Shown here piece by piece: positions 1 through 5,782 of a stretch of 16,495 bases of DNA. Origin of the DNA: Bifidobacteriaceae bacterium (GTDB lineage: Bacteria > Actinomycetota > Actinomycetes > Actinomycetales > WQXJ01); the NCBI GenBank assembly GCA_031278075.1, contig JAITLE010000158.1, positions 1-16,495 of the forward strand, in the 5' to 3' direction. The position numbers and the translations under genes were made by a program. The notes beneath the pieces were generated by a model. It ran no database searches and was not told the origin of the DNA. It saw nothing but the letters and a program-made list of their open reading frames with translations. Positions within the stretch are counted from its first letter, which is position 1; each line of letters opens with the position of its first letter.

Positions 1-1
1 G

Positions 2-607
2 GACACGCGGGGGATGCGCCGCGGGATGTTCATCTTCGACCACGCCCAACGCGACGGCGTCGAGGGAGTGATCACCGTCGCCGGCGGCAAGCTGACCACC
101 TACCGCCTGATGGGCGAACGCGCCGTCGACACGATGTGCGCCAAGCTCGGCGACCCGCGTCCCAGCCGCACCGCCGACGAGCCGGTGCCCTCAGACCACC
201 CCCGCCTGCACCGCGTCACAGACCGGCTCGCCGCCACCGAGCAGACGCGCGCGCAAAACCCGCTGATCTGCGAATGCGAGCTGGTCGGCCGCGACCAGTT
301 CCTCGACCTGGCGCGACGCCACCCGACGGATTCGCTCGACGACTTGAGGCGCCGGCTACGCCTCGGCATGGGCCCCTGTCAGGGCGGGTTCTGCGCGGCG
401 CGCGGCGCGGGCGCCGCGTGCCAGGTCGGCGAATGGAGCGCTGATCGCGCCACCGCCGCGCTGCGCCTGTTCTTGAAGAACCGTTGGATCGGGCAAGCGC
501 CCGTCCTTTACGGCGACCTGCTCAGGCAAGTCGCCCTCGACAACTGGGCGCTCTACGGCGCGCTCGACTTGGAGCATCTCCCCTTGAGCGAGGAGGTCGT
601 GTTGTGA
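2..607 (+). CDS. glpA: Anaerobic glycerol-3-phosphate dehydrogenase subunit A, C-terminal part (5' end outside window)
   Basis: This is the end of the FAD-dependent large subunit that oxidises sn-glycerol-3-phosphate to dihydroxyacetone phosphate. The reading frame is open from base 2, so the gene starts upstream of the window. The first residues match the end of the GlpA/GlpD FAD-dependent oxidoreductase fold (FIFDHAQRDG, then VAGGKLTTYRLMGERAVD). A BFD-like [2Fe-2S] domain follows, with the cysteine pattern ICECE and later GPCQGGFCAARG, a feature that separates GlpA from the aerobic enzyme GlpD. The stop TGA overlaps the GTG start of glpB by 4 nt, so the two are translationally coupled. Identity is secure; the N-terminal FAD-binding region cannot be checked here. 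Confidence 0.93.
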   Translation, partial: DTRGMRRGMFIFDHAQRDGVEGVITVAGGKLTTYRLMGERAVDTMCAKLGDPRPSRTADEPVPSDHPRLHRVTDRLAATEQTRAQNPLICECELVGRDQFLDLARRHPTDSLDDLRRRLRLGMGPCQGGFCAARGAGAACQVGEWSADRATAALRLFLKNRWIGQAPVLYGDLLRQVALDNWALYGALDLEHLPLSEEVVL

Positions 608-1857
608 CGGGCGTGGTCGTGATCGGCGCGGGGCTGAGCGGCCTGGCCGCGGCGTGCGCGCTGGCCAAACGAGGTGTTCCGGTCCGGCTCGTGGCGGAGG
701 GCCTCGGCGGCATGGCGCTGTCGCAGGGGACGGTGGACCTGTGGGGCCACGATCCCGCACCGGTCGCGCGCCCGCTCGAGCGCATCGCCGCCGCCCCCCA
801 GGGCCATCCTTACAGGGCGATCGGCGCACACAATGTGCGGTCGGGGGTCGAGCTGCTGCTCGACCTGCTCGGAGAGGGCTTCCTCGAGGGCGACATCGAG
901 ACGAACACGTTGCTGCCGACAGCGCTCGGCGCGCTGCGGCCCACCGCCCTGTATCCGCCGTCGATGGCCGCCGGGGCGCCCAGCGACGGGGCGCGCTGGG
1001 CGTTGGTCGGATTCGACCGGGTGAGGGACTTCTACCCGCGGCTCGCCGCTGGGAACCTCAACCGGACCCAGCTGCCTGGGGGCGGGTTCGTCCATGCCTC
1101 CGCGCACATGCTCGACCTGCCGGATCATCCGCTGCTCGGCGGAGCGGACGCGTCGGCGATGACCGTGGCCCGGGTGTTCGACCAGCCAGGCTACGCGCAA
1201 ATGGTCGCCCGGGCGATCGCGCCGCTGGTCAAGGGGCACGATGCCGTAGGCCTGCCCGCCGTGCTGGGCGCCACCGGCCGGGACGCCTGGGCCACGTTGA
1301 CACGGGAACTCGGCAAGCCGGTGTTCGAGGTCTCGTTGCCGCCCCCGAGTCTGCCCGGGCACCGCCTGGGCCAAGCGCTGACCTCGCGTGCGCGCGAACT
1401 CGGGGTGCGCGTCGCGCTGGGCGCGCGGGTGACGCGTTTCACCGCCGAGGCGGGGCGCGTCATCGCGGTTCACGCCGCCGCGGCGGGAGCGCCGCGGCCC
1501 TACCGGGCGGACGAGTTCGTCTACTGTCCCGGCGGCTTCGAGTCGGGGGCTTTGACGATGGACTCGCGGCACGGGATCGTCGAGAGGTTGTTCGGCTTGC
1601 CGCTGACGGGGCTCGCGCCGGTGGATGAACTGATCACGGCCGATTACGGCGCCCGGCAGAAGGTGTTCGAGGTGGGCGTGCGCGTCGATGACGAGATGCG
1701 CCCGGTCGATCCGGCGGGTGAGCCGGTGTACGCGAACCTGCGCGTGGCGGGCAGCCTGCTGGGCGGGGCGATCCGGTGGGCGGAGAAGTCAGGAGAGGGG
1801 CTGGCGCTCGGGTCCGCGTGGGCGGCGGTCGAGGCGATCGGAAGGAGCGCGGCATGA
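604..1857 (+). CDS. glpB: Anaerobic glycerol-3-phosphate dehydrogenase subunit B
   Basis: This is the flavoprotein subunit of the anaerobic GlpABC complex, thought to carry electrons from GlpA towards GlpC and the quinone pool. The chosen start is the GTG overlapping the glpA stop (GTGA). It gives 417 residues, close to the 419 of E. coli GlpB, and puts the dinucleotide-binding motif VVVIGAGLSGLAAACALAKRG at the very N-terminus. The segment GGMALSQGTVDLWG just after it is typical of GlpB, and the C-terminal AGSLLGG and GSAWAAVEAIG resemble the FAD-closing part of the fold. An in-frame extension to 484 is open but lies inside glpA. The stop overlaps the glpC start by 4 nt (ATGA). A 339-codon frame on the opposite strand is a GC-driven shadow. 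Confidence 0.92.
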   Translation: MTGVVVIGAGLSGLAAACALAKRGVPVRLVAEGLGGMALSQGTVDLWGHDPAPVARPLERIAAAPQGHPYRAIGAHNVRSGVELLLDLLGEGFLEGDIETNTLLPTALGALRPTALYPPSMAAGAPSDGARWALVGFDRVRDFYPRLAAGNLNRTQLPGGGFVHASAHMLDLPDHPLLGGADASAMTVARVFDQPGYAQMVARAIAPLVKGHDAVGLPAVLGATGRDAWATLTRELGKPVFEVSLPPPSLPGHRLGQALTSRARELGVRVALGARVTRFTAEAGRVIAVHAAAAGAPRPYRADEFVYCPGGFESGALTMDSRHGIVERLFGLPLTGLAPVDELITADYGARQKVFEVGVRVDDEMRPVDPAGEPVYANLRVAGSLLGGAIRWAEKSGEGLALGSAWAAVEAIGRSAA

Positions 1858-3224
1858 GCGCGGCGTCGCTGCAAGCTGGGCATGCGCTGGCACGGGCGTC
1901 GTTGGACGCGTGCGTCAAATGCAACATCTGCGAGACGCAGTGCCCGGTCATGGCGGTCCAACCCAACTTCGCGGGGCCGAAGTTCGTGGGGCCGCAGGCC
2001 GAGCGGTTCCGGCAGGGCGAGAGCGTCGATCGGACGCTCGACTACTGCTCTTCTTGTGGCTCCTGCACGCTGGCGTGTCCGCAGGGCGTGAAGGTCGCGG
2101 AGTTGAACTCGCAGGCCAGGGCTGTGATGAAGGCCGGGCACATGCCCTTGCGGGACCGCTTGATCTCGCAGACCGTTTTGATGGGCAAGGTGATGTCGCC
2201 GATCGCGCCGCTCGCCAACGGCGCGCTTCGCGTCAAAGCCTTGCGCGTGTTGATCGAGGCGTTCTTCGGCGTGGCCCGCGACGCGCCGATGCCTGTCGCC
2301 GCCGGTGGGTCGTTCGAGCGGTGGTTCGCCCGGCGGGCGAAGCGGCGGGGTGGGTCGCCGCCGCCCGATGCCGACCGGTCGCGCCTCGGCCCCGACGAGC
2401 GGCCCGACAAGCCGCGCGACGGGTGTGACGCGGGCGAGGTCGGAGCCGCGGGCGAGGCGGACTGCATCGGGCGGCTCACCCCGAACGCGCGGAGCCGCGG
2501 GAAGATCGTGTTCTTCCATGGGTGCGCAGGCAACTACTTCGAGGTCGAGACATCGAAGCGCGCGGTGGAGGTGCTGGAGCATCTGGGTTATGAGGTGCTC
2601 GTGCCGCGGCAGGGGTGTTGCGGGCTGGCGCGTCAATCGAACGGGATATTCGACGGCGCCACGAAGAATGTGCTGGAGCTGTGCGCGGCGCTGCGGTCCG
2701 CGGGAGCTGATCTGCCGATCGTCTCGGCCAGCGGGTCCTGCACCGGAATGCTCAAGCACGAAGCCCACGAGATCATGGGGGTCGACACCCCCGAATTGGC
2801 TGATGTCTCAGCTCGGGTGAAGGATGTGATGGAATTCTTGGCGGACCTGGACGCGGCCGGCGAATTGCCGCACAAGTTCCAGCCGATCGAGGCCACGGTC
2901 CCCTACCACGCTCCGTGCCAATTGAAGAGTCAAGGCATGGGGCTGCCCGCGTTGGACGTCCTGGCGTTGATTCCTGGCTTGAAGGTGGTCGAATCAGGCC
3001 GGGCGTGCTGCGGGATCGCGGGCACCTATGGGCTGAAAAAGGAAAAGCGCGCGATCGCCCAAGCGGTGGGGGCGCCTCTGTTCGAGATGTTCCGGGAGAC
3101 CGGAGGCGACCTGGGCATCTGCGACACGGAGACCTGTCGTTGGCAGCTACGTCAAGGCTCCGGGATGCGGGTGGAGCACCCGATCTTCTTGGTGCATCAG
3201 GCGCTGGGTCTGGGCGACGCCTGA
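1854..3224 (+). CDS. glpC: Anaerobic glycerol-3-phosphate dehydrogenase subunit C, iron-sulfur/CCG protein
   Basis: This is the iron-sulfur subunit that anchors GlpAB to the membrane and delivers electrons to menaquinone. Two [4Fe-4S] ferredoxin motifs are visible, C20xxC23xxC26xxxC30 and C65xxC68xxC71xxxC75. Two CCG-type (heterodisulfide-reductase-like) cysteine domains follow, with QGCCGLARQSNG, SGSCTGMLKHEA, ACCGIAGTYGLKK and CDTETCRWQLRQGSG. The ATG at 1854 overlaps the glpB stop and has a good ribosome site (GGAAGGA) about 7 nt upstream. The product is 456 residues against about 396 in E. coli. The excess is a charged, Pro/Arg/Gly-rich segment at residues 163-216, between the ferredoxin part and the first CCG domain. 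Third gene of the glpABC operon; no transporter or kinase gene follows. Confidence 0.93.
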   Translation: MSAASLQAGHALARASLDACVKCNICETQCPVMAVQPNFAGPKFVGPQAERFRQGESVDRTLDYCSSCGSCTLACPQGVKVAELNSQARAVMKAGHMPLRDRLISQTVLMGKVMSPIAPLANGALRVKALRVLIEAFFGVARDAPMPVAAGGSFERWFARRAKRRGGSPPPDADRSRLGPDERPDKPRDGCDAGEVGAAGEADCIGRLTPNARSRGKIVFFHGCAGNYFEVETSKRAVEVLEHLGYEVLVPRQGCCGLARQSNGIFDGATKNVLELCAALRSAGADLPIVSASGSCTGMLKHEAHEIMGVDTPELADVSARVKDVMEFLADLDAAGELPHKFQPIEATVPYHAPCQLKSQGMGLPALDVLALIPGLKVVESGRACCGIAGTYGLKKEKRAIAQAVGAPLFEMFRETGGDLGICDTETCRWQLRQGSGMRVEHPIFLVHQALGLGDA

Positions 3225-3326
3225 TCGGGCTTGGGAACAAGGACGGGCGGGCGTTCAGTCGCGGGTGGGCGTGACGATTCCTGCGCTTCCCCCGCCGGGA
3301 GCGAGAAGAGACACACGCCCCGCGAC

Positions 3327-3348
3327 CTGGGGCGGAACTCAGCCCCAG
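3327..3348 (+). terminator. Candidate terminator of the glpABC operon
   Basis: A perfect 7-bp GC-rich stem, CTGGGGC paired with GCCCCAG, closes an 8-nt loop about 100 nt after the glpC stop. No U-tract follows, which is common for actinobacterial hairpin terminators but weakens the call. It could also be an RNA-processing or attenuation structure. Confidence 0.35.
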
Positions 3349-3437
3349 CGCCCGCCGATCTGGAAGGGCGTGCCGCCACCGACCTGCGGAGACATTTGGA
3401 CGACGCCGGCCAGTGTGCCCAGATGCGGGACGCGACG

Positions 3438-3458
3438 CGCCGACTCACGGCGCCGACG
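3438..3458. repeat. 21-bp dispersed repeat, copy 1
   Basis: These 21 bases recur identically at 13967-13987. Both copies lie in intergenic DNA and centre on GACTCACGGCGCCGACG, which contains the palindrome GGCGCC. Flanking bases on both sides differ, so the repeat is short and sharply bounded. Confidence 0.6.
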
Positions 3459-3567
3459 TGGACGGGGCACAACCCGTCGCACTCCGAACTAGAAACCGGG
3501 CAAGACGGGCGGCGGACTCGCCTCGGATAAACTGAGGCGCCCGTCCGCCGCCGGCGGACCGGCCTTG

Positions 3568-3644
3568 GGGCCTATAGCTCAGCCGGTCAGAGCACCACGC
3601 TTACACCGTGGGGGTCGGGGGTTCGAGTCCCTCTGGGCCCACCA
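3568..3644 (+). tRNA. tRNA-Val (anticodon TAC)
   Basis: A full 77-nt cloverleaf can be drawn. The acceptor stem is GGGCCTA pairing with TGGGCCC (one G-U pair). The D arm is GCTC-AGCCGGTCA-GAGC. The anticodon stem is CCACG/CGTGG with loop CTTACAC and anticodon TAC at 3602-3604. The variable loop is 5 nt, and the T arm is GGGGG-TTCGAGT-CCCTC. The discriminator base is A and the CCA end is encoded. TAC reads valine GTA codons and, by wobble, other GUN codons. A recognisable transposase remnant begins about 40 nt after the 3' end, so the gene borders an accessory patch. Confidence 0.97.
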
Positions 3645-3685
3645 TAGTTGAGTCACTCGAGCCAGCGACCCGCAAATGTCATCAA

Positions 3686-3890
3686 GTCGCGGCGCGTCCT
3701 CAGGGACTAGTTCGCGAACGCGAGGGTCGCGTCCCAACTCCCGCTACGGGTGTCGGGCCCGTGAGTGGGACGCCGGCGGCGGGACCGTGGAGCTAGCCAT
3801 CCCCAAACTCCGGAAGGGTTCTCACTTCCCGGAGTGGCTCCTGCAACGCCCGACCCGAGCTGAGCAGGCCGTGATCACCGCGCTGGTGAC
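3686..3890 (+). pseudogene. IS256-family (mutator-type) transposase remnant, frameshifted and truncated
   Basis: A block of about 60 codons matches the N-terminal part of IS256-family transposases. The clearest piece is GTVELAIPKLRKGSHFPEWL followed by LQRPTRAEQAVITAL, the family's conserved segment before the DDE catalytic core. Just upstream, YGCRAREWD corresponds to the usual NGYRAREWD. The preceding family-like residues AARPQGLVREREGRV lie in the next frame, so a frameshift falls near 3735. No start codon, catalytic core or C-terminus is present. The homology stops near 3888 exactly where the 31-bp repeat array begins. This is a dead fragment. The family match is from recognising the consensus, not from a search. 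Confidence 0.85.
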
Positions 3891-3893
3891 CGG

Positions 3894-3947
3894 CGAAGAT
3901 TGGAGACTTTTGTGCCACCGCAGCCGGATCGTGGCGACTTTTGTACC
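3894..3947 (-). repeat. 31-bp-pitch repeat array, left arm (two copies, inverted)
   Basis: Two copies of a motif whose reverse complement is ACAAAAGTCGCC. The CTTTTG cores lie at 3907-3912 and 3938-3943, exactly 31 bp apart. The outer copy extends to a 20-base match with right-arm unit 1 (4000-4019), with one mismatch. The inner copy shares TACAAAAGTCGCCA with that unit. The arm begins where the IS256-like transposase homology ends, so it either interrupted that gene or marks a deletion junction. Confidence 0.85.
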
Positions 3948-3998
3948 TCCCCGACACGCGCACAGACCTCTGACCAGGCAATACGCGTGAACCCCGAA

Positions 3999-4107
3999 TA
4001 CAAAAGTCGCCAATCTTCGGGTTGAGGGACACAAAAGTCGCCAAACTTCGGGTTGAGGGACACAAAAGTCGCCAAACTTCGGGCTGAGGGGCACAAAAGT
4101 CGCCAAA
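3999..4107 (+). repeat. 31-bp-pitch repeat array, right arm (four copies)
   Basis: Four direct copies of CAAAAGTCGCCAA begin at 4001, 4032, 4063 and 4094, each exactly 31 bp from the last. The rest of each unit, CTTCGGGTTGAGGGACA with small changes, is also conserved, so these are tandem units without unique spacers. The fourth is partial and degenerates after about 4107. Because 31 is not a multiple of three, the frame shifts with each unit and the array is unlikely to code. The gap between the innermost left and right cores is 63 bp centre to centre, nearly two more 31-bp steps. Possible roles: transposase-binding ends of a mobile element (IS21-like ends carry multiple internal repeats), a non-autonomous element, or a protein-binding array. 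Confidence 0.88.
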
Positions 4108-4396
4108 ATCCGAGCGCAGCGTCCCGGGGCGCATCAAGGGCGGCACGCGGACGGGAGAGACCACATCAGAAGCGGCCGCAGCCTCACCGCGAAGCCCCAG
4201 GGCTGGGCGCCACAGACCAATTGGCCACCCGTGAGGCTCCCGCGCCGGACCACCAGGTGTTCATTCCCTGCCTCGGAGCCCTGCGCGGCGCGGCCGCGCC
4301 ACCACCAACACCGTCGACCACACCGACGCCGCCACCGCCAAGACAAGTGACCGTGGACAACTGGAACGGCGCGTGGACAGGGGCAGCGCTTCGCGG
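4108..4396. other. Gene-free spacer downstream of the repeat array
   Basis: No gene recognised. A plus-strand open frame at 4053-4403 starts inside the repeats and translates to a low-complexity Pro/Thr/Arg-rich string, so I do not accept it. Two near-matches to a DnaA box, CGTGGACAA (4352-4360) and CGTGGACAG (4372-4380), lie 20 bp apart. They are too few and imperfect to call an origin. The DUF1963 gene ends at 4397 on the other strand. Confidence 0.5.
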
Positions 4397-5437
4397 TCAG
4401 TAGCAATCCCAGTGGTACACGACCCGACTGAAATCGCGTGCGGCAAGGCGTGCCGGCTCGATGAAGAAGTGGCAAATCCCCCGGTCGCCCCAATTCAGAC
4501 CGGCCGCGGGGTCGGAATCCACCTGTAGCAGCAGAACGGTGTGTCCCGAATAGGCCGGCATCACCCGGGGGTCGTCGCCGGCGAAGAACGGCGCGCCGCC
4601 CAGCGTGTGCCCACCGCGCCCGAAGGCGTGGTCGAACTCGTCAGTCAGTGTCGCGGGCGGCCCGCCGGGCGCCAGCCACGGCCGCAGCGGCGACCAGCTG
4701 TCCGGGTCCGCGGCCAGCAACTCACGGCCGCGTGCGGCGAAGCCGGAATCCGTGTAGGAGAGCGGGGCTGTGGTCAGCTGCCCCGAGAGCCGGACCGGAC
4801 GGTCCGCCTCGAACGGGAGGTCCAACTCTGCGATCGGGGCCGCCACGTCTGGGGCGTCGGGATGGGCCCCGAGCCCGGTTGGGCCGTCGTCCACGAGCGG
4901 CGCGGCGGGGGCCTCGGGGTGATACAACACCCGGTGCCCGGCGCCACTGGCCAGGTTCGCCAGATGCATGCCGTGGGTGTCGCCGCCGGCGATGAAGAAC
5001 TGCAAGATCCCGGTTTCAGGGAATCCAGGCAACGCCGGAAGCTGACCCAAGTTCAGCTGGGCCAACAGGAACAGCTTCACGTCACCTCCCAACGCCGAGG
5101 TTGGCCACGAAGCCCCGGGCGGCAGGTAAGGGTGGCCACCCAGTTTGGAGTCCAGCAGGCCTGGCGCGCCCCAGCTGGGCCGCAGCGCCACGGCGGGTTC
5201 GCCGGTCGCCCTCAGCCATTCTTCGTAGAACCCGGACTCGGGCGCCGTCCTAGCGCCGCCGGCGCCGGGCGCGCCGCCCCGTCCACGCCCCGACCTCCGA
5301 GACGTGCCGCGTCTCCGGCGCGCTGAACGCGCCGCTCCGCCGTCCGCTTCCTGATCACGCGCGGGCCCATCACCACCGCCGCGTGCCAGCCCGGGGGCGG
5401 ACCCGGCCCGTTTTAGGACGCGCGAAATCAAACTCAC
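4397..5437 (-). CDS. DUF1963 (YwqG-like) protein
   Basis: The family is YwqG/DUF1963, of uncertain molecular function. Family signatures run in the usual order: KLGGHPYLPPGASWP near residue 98, FLLAQLNLGQLPALPGFPETG then LQFFIAG around 122-150, WGDRGICHFFI near residue 317, and the C-terminal VYHWDCY. The recognisable domain covers residues 67-346. The first 66 residues are Arg/Gly/Ala-rich with no domain, so the true start may be further in, although I found no better in-frame start with a ribosome site. The GTG at 5437 has only a weak GGGGAC upstream and lies in an AT-richer, hairpin-rich stretch unlike its surroundings. The gene stands alone between a mobile-element patch and hemW, which fits an accessory gene. 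No signal peptide or membrane helix is seen. Confidence 0.8.
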   Translation of the reverse strand: MSLISRVLKRAGSAPGLARGGGDGPARDQEADGGAARSARRRRGTSRRSGRGRGGAPGAGGARTAPESGFYEEWLRATGEPAVALRPSWGAPGLLDSKLGGHPYLPPGASWPTSALGGDVKLFLLAQLNLGQLPALPGFPETGILQFFIAGGDTHGMHLANLASGAGHRVLYHPEAPAAPLVDDGPTGLGAHPDAPDVAAPIAELDLPFEADRPVRLSGQLTTAPLSYTDSGFAARGRELLAADPDSWSPLRPWLAPGGPPATLTDEFDHAFGRGGHTLGGAPFFAGDDPRVMPAYSGHTVLLLQVDSDPAAGLNWGDRGICHFFIEPARLAARDFSRVVYHWDCY

Positions 5438-5534
5438 TTAGGGTGTCCCCGATCGCTAGCCGCCAATCTTGCTGCGGGATAGCGTAGCCAGCGCCTTGTG
5501 CGGGAATCCCGGGAATAAAGAAACCTTAAGGCCC

Positions 5535-5551
5535 ACCGCCTGCGAGGCGGT
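5535..5551 (-). terminator. Candidate terminator-like hairpin with T-rich tail (minus strand)
   Basis: ACCGCCT pairs with AGGCGGT around a 3-nt loop. Read on the minus strand, the hairpin is followed after a short gap by GGTTTCTTTATT. It lies downstream of hemW in the direction of transcription and could end the DsbA-like-lepA-hemW unit or a short RNA. The gap before the T-rich run makes it weak. Confidence 0.35.
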
Positions 5552-5731
5552 CGCGCGCTGGCGCTCTCCTGCGGCGAGGCGGGCGCGCGGCGCAGAACTC
5601 GGCGCGGGCAGCCGGGTCGCGGCATCGACGTCGCAGCGACTCGGCGACCTGAGCGCGGGCGGCCCGCCGCACGCCGCTAGTCCTGTTCGGTTCTCAGCCA
5701 TCCACAACGCTTTTCCGTCGCACGCCATCCC

Positions 5732-5748
5732 ACCTCGCTTAGCGAGGT
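5732..5748. promoter_or_regulatory. 17-bp palindrome ACCTCGCTTAGCGAGGT
   Basis: Two 8-bp arms, ACCTCGCT and AGCGAGGT, surround a single central base, 34 nt after the hemW stop. It can fold as a 6-bp stem with a 5-nt loop (weak terminator) or act as a dyad operator. No T-run follows on either strand. The function is open. Confidence 0.35.
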
Positions 5749-5782
5749 CCACCGCAGCCTCGAACCCCGCAGCGATCGGGTC

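Larger units (their letters stand above)
3225..3567. other. Gene-free spacer between glpC and tRNA-Val
   Basis: No convincing gene. The short open frames lack a ribosome site, a recognisable domain and a plausible composition. The stretch holds a GC-rich hairpin at 3327-3348 (candidate glpABC terminator), one copy of a 21-bp dispersed repeat at 3438-3458, a CGCCTC/GAGGCG hairpin at 3519-3539, and a near-perfect palindrome at 3543-3559 just ahead of the tRNA. A TAAACT hexamer at 3528-3533 fits an actinobacterial -10 box and would start a transcript about 25-30 nt before the tRNA. No convincing -35 was found. Confidence 0.6.
5438..5782. other. Gene-free, hairpin-rich stretch between DUF1963 and hemW
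   Basis: An open frame at 5456-5752 on the minus strand has no recognised domain, no ribosome site and biased composition, so I do not call it a gene. The stretch holds a 7-bp hairpin ACCGCCT/AGGCGGT (5535-5551) followed on the minus strand by the T-rich GGTTTCTTTATT, and a 17-bp palindrome at 5732-5748. Bases about 5410-5530 are clearly less GC-rich than the neighbouring genes. The region may hold a small RNA or a dispersed intergenic element on the minus strand. Confidence 0.5.

Noticed and set aside
553..1572. 339-codon open frame on the minus strand across glpB
   Set aside because: It is antisense to a fully recognised glpB. The frame lacks a domain, and its His/Arg/Pro-rich composition is typical of a GC-driven shadow.
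3894..4107. CRISPR array
   Set aside because: Units are tandem with conserved sequence across the whole 31 bp and have no unique spacers; orientation also flips between arms, and no cas gene is present.
4352..4380. Pair of DnaA boxes or an origin
   Set aside because: Only two imperfect matches (CGTGGACAA, CGTGGACAG). No dnaA or dnaN gene, AT-rich unwinding element or further boxes.
4053..4403. 116-residue protein downstream of the repeats
   Set aside because: It begins inside the repeat array and is low-complexity Pro/Thr/Arg-rich, without a ribosome site or a recognised domain.
5456..5752. 98-residue minus-strand protein between hemW and DUF1963
   Set aside because: No domain or ribosome site. 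It runs through hairpins and a palindrome, which fits non-coding DNA better.
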